From contig NZ_CP046103.1 in NCBI RefSeq assembly GCF_009707325.1, positions 3,579,284 through 3,643,283 of the forward strand: a stretch of DNA of 64,000 nt. Direction: 5' to 3'. This document shows positions 57,417-64,000 of this stretch, piece by piece. This stretch comes from Pseudomonas sp. IB20. GTDB lineage: Bacteria > Pseudomonadota > Gammaproteobacteria > Pseudomonadales > Pseudomonadaceae. Under the pieces are notes generated by a model. That model was not told where the DNA came from and made no database searches. It was given only the letters and a program-made list of their open reading frames with translations. Every line of letters begins with the position of its first letter. Within the stretch, counting starts at the first letter, position 1. The position numbers were made by a program, and so were the translations under genes.

Positions 57417-58457
57417 TTACCAGCGAAAACGCAGCTGTGCCTGAGGTTCACGCGCAACAGCGGGCTGTGTAGCGTCCACCACCGGCTGCTGGGCCGGCAC
57501 CTCACCCGCAGGCACTTCCTGCAACTTGGCCAGGCTCAACTGGGTACGCAACTGATCGGCACTGCCGTTGACGCGGTACACAATACGGTTGCCATCCACG
57601 CGCTGCGGCTGACCACCAAAAGGCTCGAGCAGATGGCCCAGTGCGGCGTAGCGCTCCAGGGTCATGCCCTGCACTTCGAGCAACTGCTCACTGCTCACAC
57701 CGGGTTTGACGGCAAAACGTGGCGCCAACTTTTGGCTGACGGCGAGCAATACGGCATCGGCCACGGCGGCGGTGTCGGCACCTTGGGCGGTGCCCTGCTC
57801 ACTCTTGTCGCCCAGCCACAGGCGCCATTTGGCCTGCCACTGGTTACCTTCCTGGCGCGCGTGCACGGCGAGCAATGCGTCGGCACCGTAGCGCTCAGAA
57901 GCTGCGCGCAGTGGCGTGGCGTCGGCGCTTTCCAGATTCGGTGCCGTGGCGACTACCTGTTCGTCCAGATCACCCAGCGGCAGGCGCAACGGCAAGCCAC
58001 GGTGTTGCGCCGCCCGACGCAGCGCGCCGGCGACGGCTTGGCCATCACCGACCAGGCTGCTGCCTTCGGTGGAGTCGTTCAGCCACCAGCCGAGGATCGA
58101 CGGCCGATTGCTGCCCCAGATCGACAAGCCCGCCTCACGCAGCGCGCGATCGGTGCTCACCGGGTCGAAATCCACTTGCAGGCTTTCCGGTGGGCCAGCG
58201 TCGTAGCCGTACTGGCTGATGATTTGTTGCGGATCCTTGCGAATCGCCGCCAGGCCCGGGCCATCGGCGGCCTTGGCGTCTCCCGTCAGGCGGATCACCA
58301 GGGTTTGCACGGCGCGCTGGGTGGCTTGGTCGCGCTCCTGCGGCGACTGGCTGCTGACAGGTTCAAGTACTTGATACAGGCCATTGAGGGTTTCGGCATG
58401 ACTCGCCAGGCTGACCAACGACAAGCAGCCTACAAAGAAGAATTTACACAGACGCAT
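57417..58457 (-). CDS. DUF2066 periplasmic protein
   Basis: A 346-residue protein with a signal peptide of about 21 residues (ends SHA). The body has the DUF2066 features (LVIRLTGDAKAADGPGL; QYGYDAGPPESLQVDF; GWWLNDSTEGS). The function is unknown. It lies 42 bp upstream of the permease gene on the same strand and divergent from purM, across a 355-bp gap, as in other pseudomonads. Confidence 0.88.
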   Translation of the reverse strand: MRLCKFFFVGCLSLVSLASHAETLNGLYQVLEPVSSQSPQERDQATQRAVQTLVIRLTGDAKAADGPGLAAIRKDPQQIISQYGYDAGPPESLQVDFDPVSTDRALREAGLSIWGSNRPSILGWWLNDSTEGSSLVGDGQAVAGALRRAAQHRGLPLRLPLGDLDEQVVATAPNLESADATPLRAASERYGADALLAVHARQEGNQWQAKWRLWLGDKSEQGTAQGADTAAVADAVLLAVSQKLAPRFAVKPGVSSEQLLEVQGMTLERYAALGHLLEPFGGQPQRVDGNRIVYRVNGSADQLRTQLSLAKLQEVPAGEVPAQQPVVDATQPAVAREPQAQLRFRW

Positions 58458-58812
58458 GGAAGATTCCCGAACAACAAATTTAGCGGCTGGAACAGACCGC
58501 GTGAACTCGGCTTAGCATGGCTGTGACCACAGCAGCCGGTAAAACATTCACAGGGTCTTGGTAAGTTTTCGCAACGTCATAACAGTAGCGGGTTAAAGGC
58601 TATACCTTAATACACGCCAAAGCAGACCCCATTAGCATTTTTTTAACCGGCTTTTTTAACCTATATGGCCCTGCCCGTCGGCCCGAGGATGGCCGCTGCC
58701 TCTCAAGCCTGATAAAATCGCGCGCCTTCGCAGACCGTCAACGGCTGGGCCTTTTATCAAAAGCGCCCGCCGCTCGGTCGTTACCCAGAAATCCCCCCTA
58801 AAGGCCTGGATC
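58458..58812. other. Divergent promoter region of purM and the DUF2066 gene
   Basis: The 355-bp region contains AT-rich patches, including TTTTTTTAACCGGC and CTTTTTTAACCTATATGG at about 58640-58670, and TGATAAAATCG at about 58710 which may be a -10 box for purM. No gene, RNA or clear operator was recognised. Confidence 0.4.
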
Positions 58813-59871
58813 ATGAGCAAGCAACCCTCCCTGAGCTACAAGGACGCCGGTGTAGACATCGACGCCGGTGAAGCATTGGTCGAACGCATCAAGAGCGTCG
58901 CCAAGCGCACTGCGCGCCCCGAAGTCATGGGCGGCCTGGGCGGTTTTGGCGCCCTCTGCGAAATCCCGGCCGGCTACAAACAGCCTGTACTGGTCTCCGG
59001 CACCGACGGCGTGGGCACGAAGCTGCGCCTGGCCTTGAACCTGAACAAGCACGACAGCATCGGCATCGACCTGGTTGCCATGTGCGTCAACGACCTGGTG
59101 GTGTGCGGCGCCGAGCCGCTGTTCTTCCTCGACTACTACGCCACCGGCAAACTCAACGTCGAAACCGCGACCCAGGTCGTGACTGGCATCGGCGCGGGCT
59201 GCGAACTGTCGGGTTGCTCTCTGGTCGGCGGCGAAACCGCTGAAATGCCAGGCATGTACGAAGGCGAAGACTACGACCTGGCTGGTTTCTGCGTCGGTGT
59301 TGTAGAGAAATCCGAAATCATCGACGGCTCCAAAGTCGCTGCCGGTGACGCCCTGCTCGCCCTGCCATCCTCCGGCCCGCACTCCAACGGCTACTCGCTG
59401 ATCCGCAAGATCATCGAAGTGTCCGGCGCCGACATCGAGACCATCCAACTCGACGGCAAGCCGCTGACCGACCTGCTGATGGCCCCGACACGCATTTACG
59501 TCAAGCCACTGCTCAAGCTGATCAAGGACACTGGCGCGGTCAAAGCCATGGCCCACATCACCGGTGGCGGCCTGCTGGACAACATTCCGCGTGTTCTGCC
59601 AAAAGGCGCCCAGGCGATCGTCGACGTGGCCAGCTGGCAGCGCCCGGCAGTCTTCGACTGGCTGCAAGAGCAAGGCAACGTCAACGAAACCGAAATGCAC
59701 CGCGTGCTGAACTGCGGCGTGGGCATGGTGATCTGCGTGGCTCAAGAGCACGTTGAAAGCGCACTGAACGTACTGCGCGAAGCAGGCGAGCAGCCGTGGG
59801 TCATCGGCCAGATCGCCACCGCTGCCGAAGGCGCGGCTCAAGTTGAACTGAAGAACCTTAAGGCACATTGA
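58813..59871 (+). CDS. purM: Phosphoribosylformylglycinamidine cyclo-ligase
   Basis: A 352-residue AIR synthetase closing the imidazole ring in purine synthesis. Diagnostic blocks are [47 protein letters not shown] and [15 protein letters not shown] weak AAGG lies before the ATG. The stop overlaps the purN region (TGATG), as in other gammaproteobacteria. Confidence 0.98.
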   Translation: MSKQPSLSYKDAGVDIDAGEALVERIKSVAKRTARPEVMGGLGGFGALCEIPAGYKQPVLVSGTDGVGTKLRLALNLNKHDSIGIDLVAMCVNDLVVCGAEPLFFLDYYATGKLNVETATQVVTGIGAGCELSGCSLVGGETAEMPGMYEGEDYDLAGFCVGVVEKSEIIDGSKVAAGDALLALPSSGPHSNGYSLIRKIIEVSGADIETIQLDGKPLTDLLMAPTRIYVKPLLKLIKDTGAVKAMAHITGGGLLDNIPRVLPKGAQAIVDVASWQRPAVFDWLQEQGNVNETEMHRVLNCGVGMVICVAQEHVESALNVLREAGEQPWVIGQIATAAEGAAQVELKNLKAH

Positions 59872-59882
59872 TGCAAGAGCGG

Positions 59883-60533
59883 ATGCCCGCTACATGTGAT
59901 GTCGTGGTGCTGCTCTCCGGCACCGGCAGTAATTTGCAGGCCTTGATCGACAGCGCGCGCATCGGCGACAGCCCGGTGCGCATCGCTGCGGTGATCTCCA
60001 ACCGTAGCGACGCCTACGGCCTGCAACGCGCCACGGACGCGGGTATCGCTACCCGCGCCCTGGATCACAAGGCTTTCGAAGGCCGCGAGGCCTTCGATAG
60101 CGCCTTGATCGAACTGATCGACGCCTTCAACCCCAAGCTCGTGGTCCTCGCCGGTTTCATGCGCATTCTCAGCGCTGATTTCGTGCGGCACTACCAAGGG
60201 CGCCTGCTGAATATCCACCCGTCCCTGTTGCCCAAATACAAAGGGTTACATACTCACCAACGCGCCCTCGAGGCCGGTGACACCGAGCACGGCTGCAGTG
60301 TGCACTTCGTCACCGAGGAACTCGATGGCGGGCCTCTGGTCGTACAGGCTGTGGTTCCGGTAGAGTCTGCAGACTCAGCGCAGACACTTGCGCAACGGGT
60401 TCACACCCAGGAACACAGGATTTACCCACTGGCTGTTCGCTGGTTTGCCGAGGGGCGATTGATTCTTGGCGAACAGGGTGCATTATTGGACGGTCAGTTA
60501 CTCGCGGCCAGCGGCCACTTGATTCGAACCTAG
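59883..60533 (+). CDS. purN: Phosphoribosylglycinamide formyltransferase
   Basis: A 216-residue enzyme transferring the formyl group from 10-formyl-THF. Core blocks are VVVLLSGTGSNLQALID at the N-terminus, NIHPSLLPKYKG with catalytic His, and HFVTEELDGGPLV with catalytic Asp. I placed the start at 59883 by family N-termini; an ATG at 59871, which overlaps the purM stop as TGATG, is a real alternative and would add four residues. Confidence 0.96.
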   Translation: MPATCDVVVLLSGTGSNLQALIDSARIGDSPVRIAAVISNRSDAYGLQRATDAGIATRALDHKAFEGREAFDSALIELIDAFNPKLVVLAGFMRILSADFVRHYQGRLLNIHPSLLPKYKGLHTHQRALEAGDTEHGCSVHFVTEELDGGPLVVQAVVPVESADSAQTLAQRVHTQEHRIYPLAVRWFAEGRLILGEQGALLDGQLLAASGHLIRT

Positions 60534-60541
60534 GAGATTTT

Positions 60542-61255
60542 ATGCGTCGCGCCTTGCTCTTCGCTTTTGCGCTGTTCGCCTTGCCCGCCGTGCAAGCAGC
60601 AGACCTTCACCCTTTCTCCGCCAGCTACACCGCCGACTGGAAACAGTTGCCCATGAGTGGTTCGGCCGAACGCAGCCTGACCAAAAATGACAATGGCTCC
60701 TGGACCTTGAACTTCAAGGCTTCCATGATGATCGCCAGCCTCACCGAGACCAGTGTGATCCTGTTCGACAAGGACGCCCTGCAACCGAAGAGCTACAGCT
60801 TCGAACGCGGCGGTCTGGGCAAGGCGAAAAAGATCAACCTGGACTTCGACCAGACGAGCAAAAAAGTAACTGGTTTCGAAAACAAAGACCCGGTCAACGT
60901 CACCCTCGAAAGTGGCATGCTCGACAAATCGACCTACCAGCTTGCCCTGCAGCGCGATGTTGCCGCCGGCAAGAAAAGCATGAGCTACCGCGTGGTTGAA
61001 GGCACCGATGTCGATACCTACGACTTCCGCGTGATCGGCCCGGAAAAGGTCCAGACCAAAGCCGGCGCTATCGATGCTATCAAGGTCGAGCGCGTGCGCG
61101 ACCCGTCGCAGAGCAAGCGCATCACTCAGATGTGGTTTGCCAAGGACTGGGGCGGCATCCTGGTTGCCCTGCGTCAGGTGGAAACCGACGGCAAGGAATA
61201 CAACATCATGCTGTTGGACGGCACCGTTGACGGCAAGGCTGTCAAAGGTAGCTGA
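60542..61255 (+). CDS. DUF3108 periplasmic protein
   Basis: A 237-residue protein with a signal peptide (MRRALLFAFALFALPAVQA, about 19 residues). The body fits DUF3108: HPFSASYTADWKQLPMSGSA, LESGMLDKSTYQLALQRD, FRVIGPEKVQTKAGAIDAIKVERVR. The structure is probably a beta-barrel-like fold; the function is unknown. It starts 8 bp after purN and a terminator follows, so it closes the purMN unit. Confidence 0.92.
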   Translation: MRRALLFAFALFALPAVQAADLHPFSASYTADWKQLPMSGSAERSLTKNDNGSWTLNFKASMMIASLTETSVILFDKDALQPKSYSFERGGLGKAKKINLDFDQTSKKVTGFENKDPVNVTLESGMLDKSTYQLALQRDVAAGKKSMSYRVVEGTDVDTYDFRVIGPEKVQTKAGAIDAIKVERVRDPSQSKRITQMWFAKDWGGILVALRQVETDGKEYNIMLLDGTVDGKAVKGS

Positions 61256-61272
61256 TGGGCTGATGAGCTGAA

Positions 61273-61304
61273 AAAAGAGCCTCGCTGAATGCGGGGCTTT
61301 TTTT
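61273..61304 (+). terminator. Terminator of the purMN-DUF3108 unit
   Basis: Stem AGCCTCGC / GCGGGGCT with loop TGAAT (one mismatch and a wobble) followed by a run of seven T. It lies directly after the DUF3108 stop codon. Confidence 0.85.
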
Positions 61305-61334
61305 CGCCTGCAGGTTTTGTGCTGGACGCTCTAC

Positions 61335-61405
61335 CGCTATCGCAGGCAAGCCAGCTCCTACATTGGAATGCATTTCAACGGTGGGAGCTGGCTTGCCCGC
61401 GATGA
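61335..61405. repeat. Inverted pair of REP sequences (REPIN)
   Basis: CGCTATCGCAGGCAAGCCAGCTCC is followed 18 bp later by its inverse GTGGGAGCTGGCTTGCCCGCGATGA. The rest of the 376-bp gap to the next gene contains no recognised gene, though TTGCGT...AACATATAAA near 61540-61585 may be promoter-like. Confidence 0.85.
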
Positions 61406-61631
61406 CGTCAGCCCAGATAACCCAGCTTGAAACCCCACTCAAACATGAAACTTTTGTCATAAAACTCAGCAGCCTGCGACGCAATGTCACGGTTTACGGG
61501 GCCTGTGGCACTGTTGCGTTTTGTGCAATGAATTGTTGCGTGCAAAACCAGTTTACTTAGCAAGCTAACAAAACATATAAAAGAGGCCTGCGACGACTTG
61601 CCGCAGATCAACCAGAGATTGGAGCAAGCAG

Positions 61632-61820
61632 ATGACTGTAAAAGTAACTGAACGCGACGATGCACACATGTCTCACGAAGCACTGGGCCATGGGATTCAC
61701 ATCTGGGATGTACATCAACAAGACCAACTGGTCGGCATGTTCCACGACGAGAGCGAAGCCCACAATTATAAAAACGAGCTCGAAACTCTTGAGATGAAGC
61801 GCCAGGCACAAAGCTCCTGA
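61632..61820 (+). CDS. 62-residue acidic protein of unknown function
   Basis: A short soluble protein (TVKVTERDDAHMSHEALGHG; GMFHDESEAHNYKNELE). A GGAG-like GATTGGAG precedes the ATG by 9 bases. The C-terminal helix is charged. It lacks a recognised family, but a clean ribosome site and terminator support it. Its last 12 bases are duplicated at 61972-61983 in the tandem repeat. It converges on the DUF2058 gene. Confidence 0.75.
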   Translation: MTVKVTERDDAHMSHEALGHGIHIWDVHQQDQLVGMFHDESEAHNYKNELETLEMKRQAQSS

Positions 61821-61872
61821 AACTCTGATATCGCGCAGGCATCCGGCCCCACACAGCAGCTGGATTACCTGC

Positions 61873-61904
61873 AAAAAAAACCCCGCCTTTTGAGCGGGGT
61901 TTTT
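61873..61904. terminator. Terminator, first copy
   Basis: AAAAACCCCGC-CTTTTGA-GCGGGGTTTTT flanked by A and T runs; functions for the plus-strand 62-residue gene. Identical to the copy at 62036-62067. Confidence 0.9.
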
Positions 61905-62035
61905 CGTTTTTACCGCATTACCACATCAGGTCATCCGGGATCTGGTAGGCAGCGTACGGATCATCTTCATCCAAAGCTCCTGAAACTCTGATATCGCGCA
62001 GGCATCCGGCCCCACACAGCAGCTGGATTACCTGC

Positions 62036-62067
62036 AAAAAAAACCCCGCCTTTTGAGCGGGGTTTTT
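62036..62067. terminator. Terminator, second copy
   Basis: The same hairpin 163 bp downstream, directly after the DUF2058 stop codon. Bidirectional by symmetry. Confidence 0.9.
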
Positions 62068-62080
62068 CGTTTTTACCGCA

Positions 62081-62626
62081 TTACCACATCAGGTCATCCG
62101 GGATCTGGTAGGCAGCGTACGGATCATCTTCATCCGGCACTTGGCTTTCAGTCAGGATGTTGAGCTGCACGATACGCTCCGGCGCACGCTCCTGGATCTT
62201 CAGCGCCGCTTCACGCGGGATCACCTCGTAACTGCCACCGTGGTGCACGATCGCCAGGGAGCCGTTGCTCAGTTTGTTACGCATCAACGTGTTGACCGAC
62301 AGGCGTTTGACCTTCTTGTCGTCGACGAAGTTGTAGTAGTCCTCAGTCGTCAGCTTAGGCAGGCGCGAGGTCTCGATCAGTTGCTTGACCTGGGCCGTGC
62401 GGGCCTTGGCCTCGGCTTTTTCCTGCTGCTGGCGGTTCAGTTCCTGGTCACGCTTGACCTTCTCGGCGTGCGCCTCGGCAGCCAAACGCGCCTGGGTGTC
62501 ATCAACTTCGGCTTGGCCTTTATGGACCAGGCGCTGCTGCTTCTGCTTCTCTTTGCCGACCTGCTTGGCCTGCTTTTGGTTGACCAAACCTGCTTTAAGC
62601 AACTGGTCGCGAAGGGAAAGGCTCAT
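62081..62626 (-). CDS. DUF2058 (YaiL-like) protein
   Basis: A 181-residue basic, mostly coiled-coil protein. N-terminal SLSLRDQLLKAGLVNQKQAKQ and the C-terminal VNTLMRNKLSNGSLAIVHHGG are family features, with a charged helix (about 18-90) between. Members are thought to be nucleoprotein/ribosome-related but are uncharacterised. The stop codon lies in the second duplicated unit. Confidence 0.92.
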   Translation of the reverse strand: MSLSLRDQLLKAGLVNQKQAKQVGKEKQKQQRLVHKGQAEVDDTQARLAAEAHAEKVKRDQELNRQQQEKAEAKARTAQVKQLIETSRLPKLTTEDYYNFVDDKKVKRLSVNTLMRNKLSNGSLAIVHHGGSYEVIPREAALKIQERAPERIVQLNILTESQVPDEDDPYAAYQIPDDLMW

Positions 62627-62651
62627 GGTGCTTACTCACTTAGGCAACTGC

Positions 62652-63485
62652 TCAACCGCAGCTGGACACATTCTTTTCCTGACGTTTGGCTTCGCCCCAC
62701 AGGGCGTCCAACTCTTCGAGGGTGCAATCTTCTATGGATTGGTGCGTATCGCGCAATGCCTGTTCGATAAATCGGAAACGTCGTTCGAACTTGGCATTGG
62801 CGCCACGTAGCGCAGTCTCCGGGTCAACCTTGAGGTGACGCGCCAGGTTGACCGCCGCAAACAGCAGGTCACCGACTTCATCGGCAATCGCCACCGAGTC
62901 GTTATCGGCCATGGCTTCGAGCACTTCATCGAGCTCTTCGCGCACGTTATCCACCACCGGCAAGGCTGATGGCCAGTCGAAACCGACCTGGCTGGCGCGC
63001 TTTTGCAATTTGGCGGCACGGGACAGCGCCGGTAAAGCCGTGGGCACGTCATCCAGCAGGGACAATTGCTGCGGTGCGTCGGACTTTTCCGCGCGTTCCT
63101 CAGCTTTGATCTGCTCCCAACGCACCTTGACCTGCTCTTCGCTCAACTGAGGAACATCCAAGGGCGCATACAAATCGCCCGTAGGAAACACGTGAGGATG
63201 GCGGCGGATCAACTTGCGGGTAATGCTGTCGACCACCCCGGCGAACTCAAAACGGCCCTCCTCCCGCGCCAACTGGCTGTAATACACCACCTGGAACAAC
63301 AGGTCGCCCAGCTCACCTTGCAGGTGATCAAAGTCGCCACGCTCGATGGCATCAGCGACTTCGTAGGCTTCTTCCAGGGTGTGCGGGACGATGGTCGCGT
63401 AGGTTTGCTTGATGTCCCACGGGCACCCGTATTTGGGGTCGCGCAGGCGGTTCATCAGGTGCAGCAGGTCTTCAAGTGAATACAT
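62652..63485 (-). CDS. mazG: MazG nucleoside triphosphate pyrophosphohydrolase
   Basis: A 277-residue protein with two MazG repeats. N-terminal LMNRLRDPKYGCPWDIKQTYATIVPHTLEEAYEVADAIE and ELGDLLFQVVYYSQLA carry the metal-binding EExxE-type motif; the second repeat includes VREELDEVLEAM and ADEVGDLLFAAVNLAR. It hydrolyses NTPs and is linked to the stringent response. It lies just downstream of relA, matching the conserved order. The tandem repeat at 63471-63630 covers its first five codons. Confidence 0.96.
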   Translation of the reverse strand: MYSLEDLLHLMNRLRDPKYGCPWDIKQTYATIVPHTLEEAYEVADAIERGDFDHLQGELGDLLFQVVYYSQLAREEGRFEFAGVVDSITRKLIRRHPHVFPTGDLYAPLDVPQLSEEQVKVRWEQIKAEERAEKSDAPQQLSLLDDVPTALPALSRAAKLQKRASQVGFDWPSALPVVDNVREELDEVLEAMADNDSVAIADEVGDLLFAAVNLARHLKVDPETALRGANAKFERRFRFIEQALRDTHQSIEDCTLEELDALWGEAKRQEKNVSSCG

Positions 63486-63630
63486 CAGTCAATCTCTGTT
63501 CGCTCCCACACAAGCCCGGCGCCCCCAGAAAGCAGTCCACACATATTTCAGGTTCAAGTGAATACATCAGTCAATCTCTGTTCGCTCCCACACAAGCCCG
63601 GCGCCCCCAGAAAGCAGTCCACACATATTT
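63471..63630. repeat. Tandem duplication (78 bp, period 82) at the mazG start
   Basis: Unit 63471-63548 recurs at 63553-63630, identical as read. The unit includes the first five codons and ATG of mazG plus about 60 bp of leader. The upstream copy therefore carries an extra, orphan mazG start in the 5' leader. A 4-bp spacer lies between units. Confidence 0.92.
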
Positions 63631-63640
63631 TCAGACCGCA

Positions 63641-64000
63641 TCATGGTGTGCGATTACGCCGGGTTTCGATGATGTTCGGCAACTGGGAAATCCGCCCCAA
63701 CAACCGCCCCAACGCGTCCAGCCCCGGAATCTCGATGGTCAGGGACATCAACGCGGTGTTGTCCTCTTTGTTCGAGCGGGTGTTGACCGCCAGCACGTTG
63801 ATCCGCTCATTGAGCAGCACTTGCGACACGTCACGCAGCAAACCGGAACGGTCGTAGGCGCGAATGATGATGTCCACCGGGTAGGTGAGCACCGGCACCG
63901 GGCCCCAGCTGACCTGGATGATGCGTTCCGGCTCGCGCCCGCCCAGTTGCAGCACCGAGGCGCAATCCTGGCGGTGAATGCTCACGCCACGGCCCTGGGT
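63641..64000 (-). CDS. relA: RelA, (p)ppGpp synthetase I (C-terminal ACT domain, cut by window edge)
   Basis: Only the last 119 residues are in the window. They match the C-terminal RelA region: GVSIHRQDCASVL (end of the helical/zinc-finger part), then an ACT domain (VDIIIRAYDRSGLLRDVSQVLLNERINVLAVNTRSNK) ending ISQLPNIIETRRNRTP. RelA makes (p)ppGpp during amino acid starvation. mazG follows about 155 bp downstream. The catalytic domains lie outside the window. Confidence 0.94.
   Translation of the reverse strand, partial: TQGRGVSIHRQDCASVLQLGGREPERIIQVSWGPVPVLTYPVDIIIRAYDRSGLLRDVSQVLLNERINVLAVNTRSNKEDNTALMSLTIEIPGLDALGRLLGRISQLPNIIETRRNRTP

Larger units (their letters stand above)
61809..62135. 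repeat. Tandem duplication of 164 bp spanning a convergent gene junction
   Basis: Unit 61809-61972 is repeated at 61972-62135 (period 163, sharing one base) with no mismatch seen. Each unit contains the last bases of the 62-residue gene, a bidirectional terminator, and the last about 17 codons of the DUF2058 gene (antisense). The second copy is the intact one for DUF2058; the first holds a silent fragment. Confidence 0.93.

Noticed and set aside
58798..59868. A 356-codon minus-strand frame opposite purM
   Set aside because: purM is certain. The antisense product has no motif or ribosome site.
61408..61854. A 148-codon minus-strand frame near the 62-residue gene
   Set aside because: It runs through a REP and antisense to a better-supported small gene; no family recognised.

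Overview
The window is chromosomal DNA of a Pseudomonas of the fluorescens group. This is inferred from gene content and order, not from a database search. The supporting features are a fleQ/fleSR/fliEF polar-flagellar block, a phhRABC phenylalanine catabolic cluster, a late cobalamin operon behind a B12 riboswitch, the order fadL - glutathione peroxidase - MFS - MarR - cob, high GC, and many REP palindromes of the GTGGGAGCTGGCTTGC type.

Layout. Positions 1-17,400 (all minus strand) are flagellar: fliF (cut by the window edge), fliE, fleR, fleS, fleQ, fliT, fliS, a fliD remnant, a truncated flaG, fliC, a lone ketoacyl-ACP-synthase-III-like gene, flgL, flgK, flgJ, flgI, flgH, flgG and flgF. 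Sigma-54 sites precede fliE, fleS and flgF, and a sigma-28 site precedes fliC. Positions 17,700-22,000 carry phhR facing phhA-phhB-aromatic aminotransferase. Positions 22,000-37,000 hold a metallophosphoesterase, an AraC regulator, an EamA exporter, a small Rdx (SelW-like) protein, a PlpD-type autotransported phospholipase, a MarR regulator, recQ, a YecA-like protein, a YbaN-like protein, a large SSS-type hybrid histidine kinase, rmuC and a Sel1-like protein. Positions 37,000-43,100 hold small proteins of unknown function, a FadL porin, a periplasmic glutathione peroxidase, a 39-residue membrane microprotein coupled to an MFS gene, and a MarR regulator with two matching operator-like sites.

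Positions 43,100-52,400 are a ten-gene cobalamin operon (cobO, cobB, bluB, cbiB, cobD, cobQ, cobU, cobT, cobC, cobS in transcription order), mostly with ATGA start/stop overlaps and led by a cobalamin riboswitch. Positions 52,400-64,000 hold a lipoprotein sugar dehydrogenase, two NlpC/P60 lipoproteins, hda, an AI-2E/PerM permease, a DUF2066 protein, purM-purN, a DUF3108 protein, a 62-residue protein, a DUF2058 protein, mazG and the 3' end of relA.

The strongest anomaly is in the flagellar block. Three loci encoding filament-end parts (fliC, flaG-fliD and flgL) each keep their conserved ends but lose the middle, with out-of-frame joins. The cap gene fliD is reduced to about its last 50 codons. 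Either this strain cannot build a normal filament, or strain-variable segments dropped out during assembly. Two non-REP tandem duplications (near 61.8-62.1 kb and 63.5-63.6 kb) and three tandemly doubled REP palindromes also occur. The two non-REP ones could be contig-join artefacts or real slippage events. I did not find a convincing new defence or mobile system. The most original leads are the coupled microprotein, the REP-derived tail of CobB, the paired MarR sites, and the long leader of the 74-residue protein.
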